NCBI GenBank assembly: GCA_947628665.1
Contig: CANRAU010000002.1
Span: forward strand, 62,001-126,000
Direction: 5' to 3'
DNA from: an uncultured Clostridia bacterium
GTDB taxonomy: Bacteria; Bacillota; Clostridia; Oscillospirales; Acutalibacteraceae
Length of the DNA: 64,000 nucleotides
The notes beneath the pieces were generated by a model. That model did not search any database. It had not been told where the DNA came from and saw only the letters and a program-made list of their open reading frames with translations. Below, in pieces: positions 8,823 through 17,652 of this stretch. Position 1 is the first letter of the stretch. Every line of letters starts with the position of its first letter. The translations under genes and the position numbers were made by a program.

Positions 8823-9746
8823 ATGCGTATCGTTTTCATGGGAACGCCCGATTTTTCCGTACCGTGTCTTAGGCGATTGCTGCAAGACGGTCATGAGGTC
8901 GTCGGGGTGTTCACACAGCCCGACAAGCCCAAAGGACGCGGTTATGCGCTGACGCCCCCGCCTGTAAAGACGGAAGCGTTACAGCACGGACTGTCTGTAT
9001 TTCAGCCGAAAAGCATGCGCGACGGCGAAGCGCTCGGAATTTTAAAGGAATTGCGACCCGATCTGAACATTGTCGTGGCATACGGGAAAATTCTGCCTGC
9101 GGATATTTTAAATCTGCCCATGTACGGGTCTGTGAATATCCACGCGTCCTTACTGCCCAAATACCGCGGTTCTGCGCCGATACAGTGGTGCATCCTGAAT
9201 GGGGAGACCAAAACGGGTGTGACCTCCATGCAAATGGATGAAGGCGTAGACACGGGCGATATGCTGCTGCACGCCGAAACGCCCATCCCCATCGATATGA
9301 CGTCGGGGGAACTGCATGACGTTCTCTCGGAAATGGGCGCGCAGGTTTTGTCCGACACCGTGCGCGCCATCGAAGCCGGAAAACTGCAGGCGATCCCGCA
9401 GACAGGGGAGACCTGCTATGCGCCGATGCTGACCAAAACGCTTTGCCCGATCGATTTTACGAAATCCGCTTTGCAGGTACACAATCAGGTGCGGGGTTTG
9501 TCCCCGTGGCCTGCCGCAACGGCTGAACTTGCGGGGAAGCGCGTAAAAATTTTTAAAACTGCGCTCGGCGGGGAAACGTCCGCCGCGCCGGGGCAGATCG
9601 TCGCCTGCTCCGACACCATAGACGTCGCTTGCGGCGACGGGCATACCGTTTGCATTTCGGAATTGCAGCTCGAAGGAAAAAAAAGAATGTCTGCCCATGA
9701 TTTTTTAACGGGTCACAGCGTGACTGCGGGGGAATACTTCCAATAA
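8823..9746 (+). CDS. fmt: Methionyl-tRNA formyltransferase
   Basis: 307 residues. Transfers formyl from 10-formyl-THF to Met-tRNA(fMet), the reaction that def later undoes. Formyltransferase signature at about residues 106-150: INIHASLLPKYRG (here VNIHASLLPKYRG), APIQ and the catalytic DTGD in EGVDTGDML. The N-terminus MRIVFMGTPDFSVP and the C-terminal OB-like tRNA domain are complete. The folate cluster in the same window would supply the cofactor backbone. Start and spacing follow the def stop directly. Confidence 0.96.
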   Translation: MRIVFMGTPDFSVPCLRRLLQDGHEVVGVFTQPDKPKGRGYALTPPPVKTEALQHGLSVFQPKSMRDGEALGILKELRPDLNIVVAYGKILPADILNLPMYGSVNIHASLLPKYRGSAPIQWCILNGETKTGVTSMQMDEGVDTGDMLLHAETPIPIDMTSGELHDVLSEMGAQVLSDTVRAIEAGKLQAIPQTGETCYAPMLTKTLCPIDFTKSALQVHNQVRGLSPWPAATAELAGKRVKIFKTALGGETSAAPGQIVACSDTIDVACGDGHTVCISELQLEGKKRMSAHDFLTGHSVTAGEYFQ

Positions 9747-9755
9747 GGTGATTCG

Positions 9756-10442
9756 ATGTATTTAGATTACTACTATTTTATTCTGATCGTCCCCGTTCTG
9801 CTTTTGTCGCTGATCGCGCAAGGCAGAGTCAATTCCATTTATAAGCGTTTTTCCGCCGTCAACAATATGCGCGGCCTGACGGGCGCGGCGGCGGCACAGG
9901 CGGTTTTGAACTTTTACGGCGTCCATGACGTGCGCATTGAGCATATTCATGGGCATTTGAGCGACCATTACGACCCGCGTGACAATGTCATTCGCCTGTC
10001 GGACGGCGTATTCGGCAGCTGTTCGGTCGCCGCTGTCGGCATTGCCTGCCACGAGGCGGGGCACGCCGCACAGCACGCCCAGGGCTATGTGCCGATAAAG
10101 CTGCGCAACGCCTTTTTAACGCCTGCACGTCTCGGCTCGCAGGCGGGGCTGCCGCTTGCCATCATCGGTATTTTCCTCGGTTCTCAATTTCTTATTAACT
10201 TCGGCATCCTGTTGTATGTTGCCGTCATGCTGTTTCAGCTTCTGACGCTGCCCGTGGAATTCAACGCAAGCCGCAGAGCCATCGACGTTATTGAACAGCA
10301 GGGAATGCTTTCCGAGCAGGAAACGGCGGACGCCGGAAAGGTGCTGCGCGCCGCCGCGATGACCTATGTCGCATCCTTTGCGATGTCCGCGGCGAATTTG
10401 CTGCGCCTGCTTTTGCTCGCTTCAAACAGAAGGAGAAATTGA
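9756..10442 (+). CDS. Membrane zinc metallopeptidase (YugP family)
   Basis: 228 residues. Peptidase_M48-like 'neutral zinc metallopeptidase' family (YugP). N-terminal membrane helix at about residues 5-24, zinc site HEAGHAAQHA (HExxH, about residues 95-104), and two more strongly hydrophobic segments at about 126-165 and near the C-terminus. Substrate is unknown for this family; it is widely kept in the def-fmt-rsmB operon of Clostridia. The stop codon overlaps the ATG of rsmB by one base, so the two are translationally coupled. Confidence 0.88.
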   Translation: MYLDYYYFILIVPVLLLSLIAQGRVNSIYKRFSAVNNMRGLTGAAAAQAVLNFYGVHDVRIEHIHGHLSDHYDPRDNVIRLSDGVFGSCSVAAVGIACHEAGHAAQHAQGYVPIKLRNAFLTPARLGSQAGLPLAIIGIFLGSQFLINFGILLYVAVMLFQLLTLPVEFNASRRAIDVIEQQGMLSEQETADAGKVLRAAAMTYVASFAMSAANLLRLLLLASNRRRN

Positions 10443-11719
10443 TGGGAGAACGTCAGACGGCTTTTTTGATTCTCAACCGCATGGAACGCGCGCACGCCTA
10501 TTCCAATTTGGCTTTGGACGCCGAATTGCGGCAAAGCGGTGCGCAGGGGACTACCGCAGGCTTTGTAACGGCGCTGGTATACGGTGTGACCGAACGCAAG
10601 ATCACGCTGGATTGGATTTTATCGTCTCTTTTGGCAAAGCCTTTGAAAAAATTGCAGCCCGAGGTGCTGACCGCTTTGCGTATGGGCGTATATCAGTTGA
10701 AATTCATGGATAAAGTCCCTGTGAGCGCGGCGGTCAACGAGAGCGTCAAGCTCGTCAGATCCAATCGCTGTGCCTATGCGGCGGGACTTGTGAATTCCGT
10801 TTTGCGCAAAGCGGCTTTGCAGGACGTGGTCTATCCCGACAAAAGCGATTTGGAGACCTATTTGTATATCCGCTATTCCTGTCCGTGTGATTTGGTGCGG
10901 CATTACATACACGACTACGGGGAAACGGATGCCGAGGGCATTTTAAAAGAATCCATAGGCGCTGTTTCTACGACGATTCGTGTCAATACATTAAAAACGA
11001 CTGCGGACGCTTTGCGGGAAAGCCTTGCAAGCGAGGGAATACAAACGGATGCTTCCGCACTCGCGCATACATTGTTTTTGCGTAAATTCGGCGCAGTCGA
11101 AAACCTCGAAAGCTATCGGCGCGGACTGTTTCATGTGCAGGATTTGGCAAGCGCACTGTGCGTGCAGGCGTTGGATGTGCGCCCCGGTCAAACGCTTATA
11201 GATGTGTGCGCTGCGCCGGGCGGCAAATCCTTTACCGCCGCCGAGGAAATGGAGAACCGCGGACGGATTTTAGCCTTTGACCTGCACGCACACCGCGTCA
11301 AGCTGATCGAGGACGGCGCAAAGCGGCTCGGCATTTCTGTCATAGAGGCAAAACAGGCGGACGCTTCCGTACAGCAGGCGGAGCTTGTCGGCATCGCCGA
11401 CCGCGTGCTGTGCGACGTACCCTGTTCGGGGCTTGGGGTCATCCGCCGAAAGCCCGAAATACGGTATAAGGAACTGGCCTCATTTGACAATTTGCCCGAT
11501 TTGCAGTATAATATCTTATCTGTTGCGTCCGCGTATCTGAAGCGCGACGGAAAACTCGTGTATTCCACCTGTACGCTCAACCGTGCGGAGAATGATGCGG
11601 TCTGTGACCGTTTTTTGGAGACACACCCGAATTTTTTGAAAACCCGGCCCTATAAAACGCTGTTGCCGCACAAGGACGGCACGGATGGCTTCTTTATCGC
11701 GTGTTTTGGGAGAAAATAG
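10442..11719 (+). CDS. rsmB: 16S rRNA (cytosine-967-C5)-methyltransferase
   Basis: 425 residues. N-terminal NusB-like RNA-binding domain (about 1-140) and a C-terminal SAM-dependent NOL1/NOP2/Sun methyltransferase domain. SAM motif I is DVCAAPGGKSFTAAE (about residues 254-268), the proton-donor Cys is in DVPCSGLGVIRRKPE and the nucleophile in YSTCTL. Start ATG 10442 has aggag six bases upstream; a TTG one codon earlier is less likely. Usual operon partner of fmt and rlmN. Confidence 0.95.
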   Translation: MGERQTAFLILNRMERAHAYSNLALDAELRQSGAQGTTAGFVTALVYGVTERKITLDWILSSLLAKPLKKLQPEVLTALRMGVYQLKFMDKVPVSAAVNESVKLVRSNRCAYAAGLVNSVLRKAALQDVVYPDKSDLETYLYIRYSCPCDLVRHYIHDYGETDAEGILKESIGAVSTTIRVNTLKTTADALRESLASEGIQTDASALAHTLFLRKFGAVENLESYRRGLFHVQDLASALCVQALDVRPGQTLIDVCAAPGGKSFTAAEEMENRGRILAFDLHAHRVKLIEDGAKRLGISVIEAKQADASVQQAELVGIADRVLCDVPCSGLGVIRRKPEIRYKELASFDNLPDLQYNILSVASAYLKRDGKLVYSTCTLNRAENDAVCDRFLETHPNFLKTRPYKTLLPHKDGTDGFFIACFGRK

Positions 11720-11720
11720 T

Positions 11721-12755
11721 TTGAAAACAGATATTCGTTCTCTGAATTTCCGGGAATTGACCGATTGGATTTGTGCCAAGCAGTTGCCGAAATTTCGGGC
11801 GGCGCAGATTTATAAGTGGCTTCAACAAAAAGGCGTGCGGTCGTTTTCCGAAATGACCGATCTGCCAAAGGATTTGCGGGAGCGTCTGGAGGCGGAATGC
11901 AAGCTTCCGAACTGCAAAATCGATACAAAGCTCTGCTCCGAAATCGACGATACAGTCAAGTATCTCTATGCCTTGGGCGACGGCGAATACGTGGAATGCG
12001 TCGTGATGCATTATAAATACGGCTATTCGATCTGCATTTCCACACAGCTCGGTTGCAAAATGGGCTGTACCTTTTGCGCGTCCGCGATCGGCGGATTCCA
12101 GCGGCATTTGCGCCCCTCCGAAATGTTGTCCGAAATTTTGACCGCACAGGCGGACTTGGGCGTGCGTATATCGCATATTGTTTTAATGGGGACAGGCGAG
12201 CCGCTGGACAATTACGACAATGTGTTGCGATTTTTAGAACTGGTGACCGACGAAAAGGGTCTAAACATCAGTATGCGGCATATTTCTCTTTCGACCTGCG
12301 GCGTAGTGCCGCGCATCTATGACCTTGCCGAGCGCCGTTTGGGGCTTACGCTGTCGGTCTCCCTGCACGCGCCGAACGACGAACTTCGTTCGCAGACGAT
12401 GCCTGTCAACCGCCGCTGGCCGATCGACGAGCTGCTCGCCGCCTGTCGCGCCTATACCGAGGCTACCTCGCGGCGCATCTCCTTTGAATACGCCATGATC
12501 AGCGGCTTTAACGACAGCGACGCCTGCGCTTTGGAGCTTGCGGAACGCCTGAGCGGCATGCTGTGCCATGTCAATTTGATTCCCGTAAACGCTGTGCGTG
12601 AGCGGAATTTTCAACGAAGCGGCGACAATCGCGTCAAGCGATTTGCAGATATATTGGTGCGTAAGGGTCTTACCGTGACGGTGAGACGCACCCTCGGAAG
12701 CGATATCAACGCTTCCTGCGGGCAGCTTCGCGCATCCAAGTCACAAAGAAGGTGA
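11721..12755 (+). CDS. rlmN: Dual-specificity 23S rRNA/tRNA m2A methyltransferase (radical SAM)
   Basis: 344 residues. Methylates C2 of A2503 in 23S rRNA and A37 of some tRNAs. Radical-SAM cluster motif CKMGCTFC (CxxxCxxC) at about residues 112-119, SAM-binding GTGEPLDN, and the second catalytic cysteine near the C-terminus in GSDINASCGQL. The reading frame is open upstream into rsmB, but TTG 11721 gives the normal N-terminus (KTDIRSLNFREL) and has gggag eight bases upstream, so I use it. It begins two bases after the rsmB stop. Confidence 0.95.
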   Translation: MKTDIRSLNFRELTDWICAKQLPKFRAAQIYKWLQQKGVRSFSEMTDLPKDLRERLEAECKLPNCKIDTKLCSEIDDTVKYLYALGDGEYVECVVMHYKYGYSICISTQLGCKMGCTFCASAIGGFQRHLRPSEMLSEILTAQADLGVRISHIVLMGTGEPLDNYDNVLRFLELVTDEKGLNISMRHISLSTCGVVPRIYDLAERRLGLTLSVSLHAPNDELRSQTMPVNRRWPIDELLAACRAYTEATSRRISFEYAMISGFNDSDACALELAERLSGMLCHVNLIPVNAVRERNFQRSGDNRVKRFADILVRKGLTVTVRRTLGSDINASCGQLRASKSQRR

Positions 12756-12761
12756 GCTTAC

Positions 12762-13490
12762 TTGAAAATTGCAGCCAAAACCGACGTCGGCAAGGTGCGT
12801 GAGACGAATCAGGATGCATACGCCACCGGGGAAATGCCCGACGATGTGGCGTGGGCGGTCATCTGCGACGGTATGGGCGGCGCTGCGGGCGGCAATGTCG
12901 CTTCGACAACAGCGGTTAAGATCATTTCCGAGCAGATCACCGCAGCTTACAGACCTTCCATGCGCGGCAATTCCATTCGCAATATGCTTATGTCGGCGAT
13001 CAATGCGGCGAATGTCAGCGTTTACGATATGGCGCGTTCCAATGAAGAGCTTAAAGGTATGGGTACAACGGTCGTTTGCGTCGTTGTGACCGATTCGGTC
13101 GCCTACATCGCGCACGCGGGTGACAGCCGCGCGTATCTTTTGTCCGACGGCGAGCTTACCCAGCTGACCCGCGATCATTCGGTCGTACAGGAAATGGTCG
13201 AGAAGGGGAAGATCACGCAATCCGAAGCAAAAATGCATCCGAATAAAAATATCATTACGCGCGCACTGGGGGTGCACCCCGAAATCCGCGTGGATTTTTA
13301 TGAACAACCCTTAGAGGATAACGATGTGTTGATGCTGTGTACGGACGGGCTTACCAATTATGTGGACACCCCGGAGATCTGCAAAGTGATGCAGAACTGT
13401 TCGTATTACGAATATGCACAGGAATTGATTGCAAAAGCGATAGACAATGGCGGCGGCGACAATGTTACCGTTGTGACACTTGCGTATTAA
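12762..13490 (+). CDS. prpC: PP2C-type protein phosphatase
   Basis: 242 residues. Mn/Mg-dependent serine/threonine phosphatase that reverses PrkC phosphorylation. Motifs: RETNQDAY near residue 16, metal site CDGMGGAAGG (about 36-45), HAGDSRAYLLSDG, DGLTNYV and GGGDNVTVV at the end. TTG start with aaggtgag upstream. It lies 9 bases before prkC, the standard phosphatase-kinase pair, and the pair is co-transcribed with rlmN and rsgA. Confidence 0.94.
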   Translation: MKIAAKTDVGKVRETNQDAYATGEMPDDVAWAVICDGMGGAAGGNVASTTAVKIISEQITAAYRPSMRGNSIRNMLMSAINAANVSVYDMARSNEELKGMGTTVVCVVVTDSVAYIAHAGDSRAYLLSDGELTQLTRDHSVVQEMVEKGKITQSEAKMHPNKNIITRALGVHPEIRVDFYEQPLEDNDVLMLCTDGLTNYVDTPEICKVMQNCSYYEYAQELIAKAIDNGGGDNVTVVTLAY

Positions 13491-13499
13491 GGAGATGGA

Positions 13500-15662
13500 A
13501 TGATGGAAAACTACTGTGGTAAGCGTTTGGACGGCAGATATGAGATCCGTGAGATCATCGGCGTCGGCGGCATGGCCGTCGTCTATAAAGCCTATGACAA
13601 CATCGACGATCGTATTGTGGCCATTAAAATCCTGAAAGAGGAATTTTTGGCCAATGAGGAATTCCGCCGCCGCTTTAAAAACGAGGCTAAGGCCATTGCG
13701 GTTTTGTCGCATCCGAATATTGTCAAGGTGTATGACGTCAGCTTCGGCGACCGCCTGCAATATATCGTCATGGAGTATATTGAAGGCATCACCCTAAAAG
13801 AATACATCGAGCAGCAGACCTGCGTGAACTGGAAAGAAGCCGTACACTTTGTCGTGCAGATTTTAAAGGCGCTCCAGCACGCGCACGACAAGGGCATTGT
13901 GCATCGCGACATCAAGCCGCAAAACATTATTCTGCTGCAGGACGGCACCATCAAGGTCAGCGACTTCGGTATCGCGCGTTTTTCGCGTGGCGATACCCGT
14001 ACCATGACCGAAAGCGCCATCGGCTCCGTGCATTATATTAGCCCCGAGCAGGCGCGCGGGGAAATCACCGACGACAAGTCGGATCTGTATTCCGTCGGCG
14101 TTGTGATGTATGAAATGCTTACCGGACAGCTGCCTTTCCAATCCGACAGTGCGGTGTCTGTGGCGATTATGCAGCTGCAGCAGGAAGCCAAGCGCCCGCG
14201 TGAGATCAATCCCGAAATTCCGCTGGGACTTGAACAGATCACCATGCGCGCCATGCAGAAGAATCCGCGCGACCGTTATCAGTCCGCGTCGGAAATGCTC
14301 ATGGATTTGGATGAATTCCGCAAGAATCCTTCCATCAAATTTGATTATCATTATTTTGTGGATCGCGAGCCGACCAAATTCGTGGAATCGGGGCGCATCC
14401 CGCCCGTAAAGGCTGCTCCCAGCCAAAAGAATGACGAGCCTGAGGAAGAAGAGGAGGAGAAAGCGACAAGCAAGACCATGCCCATCCTCTTTGGCGTGAT
14501 TGCGGGCCTGATCGTCATAGTGGCGGTGTTTGTCGGCGTGGTTCTCGGCAGAAATGCGAAGAAAATTGAAGTGCCGGACTTTGTAGGCATGAATTATAAC
14601 GATGAAATTTTCGGGAACGCGTTGTACAGCGAGAACTTTGTATTTGAAACGACTTCCGTTTACAGCAGCGATGCAGAGCCCGGCGTCGTTTTGACGCAGA
14701 ATCCGGAGAAGAAAACCAAGGTTCGCAAGGGCAAGACCATCAAGCTGGAAATTGCCTATAATGACGACAGCGTTTTGATTTCGGGCATTATCGGCCTTAC
14801 GGCTGACGAGGCGGAAGCGAAGCTCAAAAAGAGCGGCTTCACCGTTAAGGTGATCACCCAATACGACAAAAACGCCAAGGAAGGCTTTGTATTTGATACT
14901 TACCCCGTGGAGGGTTCTTACGGTGAAAAGGGTTCGCTCGTGACGCTGTATGTAGCGACCAACACGAACCCCGATGCAACGGAAGTTCCTCGCGTGGTCG
15001 GGTACAGTCGCGATATAGCGAAGAAGCTCATTGAAAGTGCGGGCTTTAAGCTCGGCAACGTCACCGAGGCCAACAGCGATAAGGAAAAAGGCGTTGTGCT
15101 TTCGCAGTCTCCGGAGGGCGGCTCTACCGCAGATGCGGGCGCTTCGGTCAGTCTGGTCGTCAGCAACGGTATTCCCGAGGCTACGACGGCGACCATCAAG
15201 GTGACACTGCCGAAATCCAGCGGTACTTCGGGCGTGATGAAGGTTTATTTGAACAGCACGCTTTATAACGGGGACGGCGAGCAGTTCCCGCGTGAAGTCA
15301 GTTTCTCGGGCGAGACAATGACCATTACGCTCAAAGGTACGGGTGCGGACAACACCTATCAGGTGGTTATTGACGATCAGGAGATTCAAAGAGGCAAAAT
15401 CGACTTTACCAAATCACCCGCCTTGGTTTCCGGCGAGAAAACCACGCCGTATCCGATCGCAGTACCGAATGTCACCGGAATGCCGTACAGCGAAGCCATG
15501 ACCAAATTGGAGACGTCCGGCTTTACCAATGTGACCGTAGTAGATGAAAACGGGCGCAAAGCCACATCGGGTACTGTCGTGTTGCAAAGCCCCTCGCACA
15601 ATGAACGTGTTGCGCCCGACACGCAAATCAAATTGACGGTCAGCACTGATACAGGCGCTTAA
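13500..15662 (+). CDS. prkC: PASTA-domain Ser/Thr protein kinase
   Basis: 720 residues. Cytosolic Hanks-type kinase (about 12-275): glycine loop GVGGMAVVYK, Lys43, catalytic HRDIKPQN with Asp137, DFG in DFGIARF. An acidic linker (PEEEEEEK) precedes one membrane helix at about 325-348. Outside are PASTA repeats beginning VPDFVGM, SGIIGLTADEA, VPRVVGY and, after an inserted beta-type segment of about 90 residues, a last one at VPNVTGM. Such kinases sense muropeptides or lipid II and control cell-wall growth and, in Bacillus, spore germination. The non-PASTA segment between repeats three and four is the only unusual element; similar inserts exist in other Clostridia. Two ATGs in tandem make the start uncertain by one codon. 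Confidence 0.95.
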   Translation: MMENYCGKRLDGRYEIREIIGVGGMAVVYKAYDNIDDRIVAIKILKEEFLANEEFRRRFKNEAKAIAVLSHPNIVKVYDVSFGDRLQYIVMEYIEGITLKEYIEQQTCVNWKEAVHFVVQILKALQHAHDKGIVHRDIKPQNIILLQDGTIKVSDFGIARFSRGDTRTMTESAIGSVHYISPEQARGEITDDKSDLYSVGVVMYEMLTGQLPFQSDSAVSVAIMQLQQEAKRPREINPEIPLGLEQITMRAMQKNPRDRYQSASEMLMDLDEFRKNPSIKFDYHYFVDREPTKFVESGRIPPVKAAPSQKNDEPEEEEEEKATSKTMPILFGVIAGLIVIVAVFVGVVLGRNAKKIEVPDFVGMNYNDEIFGNALYSENFVFETTSVYSSDAEPGVVLTQNPEKKTKVRKGKTIKLEIAYNDDSVLISGIIGLTADEAEAKLKKSGFTVKVITQYDKNAKEGFVFDTYPVEGSYGEKGSLVTLYVATNTNPDATEVPRVVGYSRDIAKKLIESAGFKLGNVTEANSDKEKGVVLSQSPEGGSTADAGASVSLVVSNGIPEATTATIKVTLPKSSGTSGVMKVYLNSTLYNGDGEQFPREVSFSGETMTITLKGTGADNTYQVVIDDQEIQRGKIDFTKSPALVSGEKTTPYPIAVPNVTGMPYSEAMTKLETSGFTNVTVVDENGRKATSGTVVLQSPSHNERVAPDTQIKLTVSTDTGA

Positions 15663-15672
15663 GCGAAGGAAT

Positions 15673-16563
15673 ATGGCAGAAAAAGAATTAAACGGTATCA
15701 TTTTGAAGGGCGTCGGCGGCTTCTATTCGGTGGAAGCCGCCGATGCGGTATATGTTTGTAAGGCGCGCGGGACGTTTCGGAAGCAACGGATCACCCCGCT
15801 CGCGGGCGATAAAGTGCGCATCACGGTGTATACGGGCGAAGCAGAGAACACCATAGACGAAATCGAGCCGCGCAGGAATTTTTTAACGCGCCCGCCCGTT
15901 GCCAATATCGACAATTTGGTGATCGTGGTGTCTACCGTGTCGCCGCGTCCGTCTGCGCTTGTACTCGATAAGCTGATCGCCGTCGCAGAGCATAAGGGCA
16001 TTGAGCCGATCGTGGTCTTTACAAAAACCGATTTGGAATCGGCCGATGCGCTTTTGTCGATCTATCGGCAGGCGGGATTCTCGTGCGCGGCGGTTTCCAA
16101 TGCGACGGGGGAAGGTGTTGCGGAGGTTTCCGCATTGCTTTCGGGAAAGATCAGCGCGTTTACGGGGAATTCCGGCGTGGGCAAAACCTCGCTTTTAAAT
16201 GCGCTTGCACCGAATCTTACTTTAGCGACAGGCAAAATCAGCGATAAGCTCGGCCGCGGCAGGCATACCACGCGTCAGGCGGAGTTGTTTCGGGCTTGCG
16301 GCGGTTATATCGTGGACACGCCCGGCTTTTCGGCGTTGGATTTTGAGCGCGCGGACGTGATCCGCAAAGAGGAACTTGCGGATTGCTTCCGCGAATTTCG
16401 CCCGTATCTCGGCACATGTCAATTTACCTCCTGCTCGCATACCTGCGACAAGGGTTGCGGGGTGCTTGCCGCCCTTGCGCGCGGCGAGATCAGCACTTCC
16501 CGCCACAACAGCTATACGGCGCTTTATAACGCGGTAAAGGGTTTGAAAGAATGGGAATTGTAA
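15673..16563 (+). CDS. rsgA: Ribosome small-subunit GTPase RsgA
   Basis: 296 residues. Circularly permuted GTPase that checks late 30S maturation. OB fold at about 5-70, then the permuted GTPase order: G4 TKTD, G1 GNSGVGKTS, G3 DTPGFS. C-terminal zinc site C..CSHTCDKGC (about residues 250-263); the usual CxHxxEPGC has Cys-Asp-Lys here, giving extra cysteines. Its 3' end overlaps thiN by 13 bases. In most relatives rpe lies between rsgA and thiN; here it is missing. Confidence 0.95.
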   Translation: MAEKELNGIILKGVGGFYSVEAADAVYVCKARGTFRKQRITPLAGDKVRITVYTGEAENTIDEIEPRRNFLTRPPVANIDNLVIVVSTVSPRPSALVLDKLIAVAEHKGIEPIVVFTKTDLESADALLSIYRQAGFSCAAVSNATGEGVAEVSALLSGKISAFTGNSGVGKTSLLNALAPNLTLATGKISDKLGRGRHTTRQAELFRACGGYIVDTPGFSALDFERADVIRKEELADCFREFRPYLGTCQFTSCSHTCDKGCGVLAALARGEISTSRHNSYTALYNAVKGLKEWEL

Positions 16564-17189
16564 AAAAAGCGGATTGCCTGATTTTTTCCGCAGGTGCGCG
16601 TGTAGACGAAGACGTTGTACGGCAGTATGTATCGGATTCGGTTTATATGATCGCGGCGGACGGCGGTTACGATTTTTGCCGTGCCGTCGGATGCACGCCG
16701 AATTTCATCGTCGGGGATTTTGATTCGGGGGAATGCCCGCAAACGGATATTGAGACGCTTCGTCTTTCGCCTTTCAAGGACGATACCGACAGCGCAGCAG
16801 CTGTGTATAAAGCGATCGAACGGGGCTATAAGCATATTGTTCTGTTCGGCGGAACGGGCAGTCGGCTGGATCACACCTTTGCCGATTTTTATTTGTGCGC
16901 GACGGCAAAGCAAATGGGCGCGGATTTGATGCTGGTGGACAACCGTCATCAAATTTTTTCGCTGTGTGAAGAAACAGCCGAGCTTTCCCGTGACGACGGC
17001 AAATATGTTTCGATTTTTCCGCTTGGGGGCAAGTGTACCCTCACTTTGACGGGCTTTTGCTATCCGCTCGAAGATTATGCCTGTTCGCCTTTTTGGAGCA
17101 TGGGCGTCAGCAATGAAATAGCGGAGGATAGGGCGCAAATCACAGTAGAGCAGGGGACAGCTTTGGTTTTTATTACCCAAAAGGATTGA
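16551..17189 (+). CDS. thiN: Thiamine pyrophosphokinase
   Basis: 212 residues. Converts thiamine to thiamine diphosphate using ATP. Family motifs: AADGGYDFC near residue 36, GDFDSGE (about 58-64), the DDTDSA box (about 78-83) and the GGTGSRLDHT motif (about 101-110). The C-terminal thiamine-binding beta domain is present but short. ATG 16551 overlaps the end of rsgA. Followed by a spoVM-containing small operon, as in Bacillus where thiN is just upstream of spoVM. Confidence 0.92.
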   Translation: MGIVKKADCLIFSAGARVDEDVVRQYVSDSVYMIAADGGYDFCRAVGCTPNFIVGDFDSGECPQTDIETLRLSPFKDDTDSAAAVYKAIERGYKHIVLFGGTGSRLDHTFADFYLCATAKQMGADLMLVDNRHQIFSLCEETAELSRDDGKYVSIFPLGGKCTLTLTGFCYPLEDYACSPFWSMGVSNEIAEDRAQITVEQGTALVFITQKD

Positions 17190-17190
17190 T

Positions 17191-17220
17191 TTGAACACTT
17201 TTTTCGACGCCGCATATATT
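17191..17220 (+). promoter_or_regulatory. Possible promoter of the small-peptide/spoVM unit
   Basis: TTGAAC (17191-17196), 18 bases, TATATT (17215-17220). The overlapping CATATATT (17213) also resembles a sigma-E -10, and Bacillus spoVM is sigma-E dependent, but no matching -35 was found. Either reading is tentative. Confidence 0.4.
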
Positions 17221-17251
17221 GTATTAGCAACAAAATAAAGGCGGTGTCGAT

Positions 17252-17404
17252 ATGAAAAGATCCAAAGGCGGAAATCCGGGAATTATGTTCGCCATGCTCG
17301 GTGCGGGGTTGATCCTCTCTTTGGTATTTCCCGATAAATTTCTCGTTGTTGTTCTGTCTGTTCTGATTATCATATCCGGCATCGCTCTGTGCAAAAACTG
17401 CTGA
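17252..17404 (+). CDS. 50-residue membrane peptide upstream of spoVM
   Basis: Small gene between thiN and spoVM with a plausible ribosome site (aaaggcggtg) before ATG 17252. The product has a short basic start (MKRSKGGNPG) and two hydrophobic stretches, at about residues 11-25 (IMFAMLGAGLILSLV) and 29-45 (FLVVVLSVLIIISGIAL), ending in CKNC. It looks like a two-helix membrane hairpin with a terminal Cys pair. I do not recognise a family. Its stop is 12 bases before the spoVM start, whose ribosome site overlaps its end, so the two are probably one operon and a sporulation role is likely. Confidence 0.7.
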   Translation: MKRSKGGNPGIMFAMLGAGLILSLVFPDKFLVVVLSVLIIISGIALCKNC

Positions 17405-17416
17405 GGAGGCTTTTTT

Positions 17417-17503
17417 ATGAAGGTTGTCGTTGTGAAGAGTCCGAAATTGTTCGGAGGGTTGCTGCGTTTGATTTTCGGCATTAAAAAGGAGCAGAACATA
17501 TAA
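17417..17503 (+). CDS. spoVM: Stage V sporulation peptide SpoVM
   Basis: 28-residue peptide. It matches SpoVM in length, basic start and the core KxPKxxGGxxRxxxG: here KSPKLFGGLLRLIFGIKK. In Bacillus, SpoVM is an amphipathic helix that recognises the convex outer forespore membrane and anchors SpoIVA, so the spore coat is built in the right place; the proline corresponding to Pro9 is kept. Strong ribosome site (gaggagg) before ATG 17417. Position just after thiN is the same as in Bacillus. Too short for ordinary gene finding. Confidence 0.88.
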   Translation: MKVVVVKSPKLFGGLLRLIFGIKKEQNI

Positions 17504-17525
17504 TTTGTCCCAAATAAAATAAAGA

Positions 17526-17600
17526 CCCGATTCTCCGAAAGAAAACGGAAAATCGGGCTTTCGGTCGAAGGCAAACCGCCTTTGACCGTTCTTTTTTATT
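17526..17600 (+). terminator. Double terminator after spoVM
   Basis: Two hairpins in tandem: cccgattctccg (17526) pairs with cggaaaatcggg (ends 17557), and cggtcgaagg (17562) pairs with cctttgaccg (ends 17588), followed by ttcttttttatt. The second is a standard intrinsic terminator. Confidence 0.8.
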
Positions 17601-17652
17601 GTGGTGCGGCATAAGGTTGACGCTTGGGTGCGTTGACCGCTGCGTGCGCTTT

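Noticed and set aside
13863..15389. 508-codon open frame on the reverse strand inside prkC
   Set aside because: Antisense shadow. prkC has full kinase and PASTA motifs; the reverse frame gives a His/Arg-rich, low-quality protein with no domain and no ribosome site.
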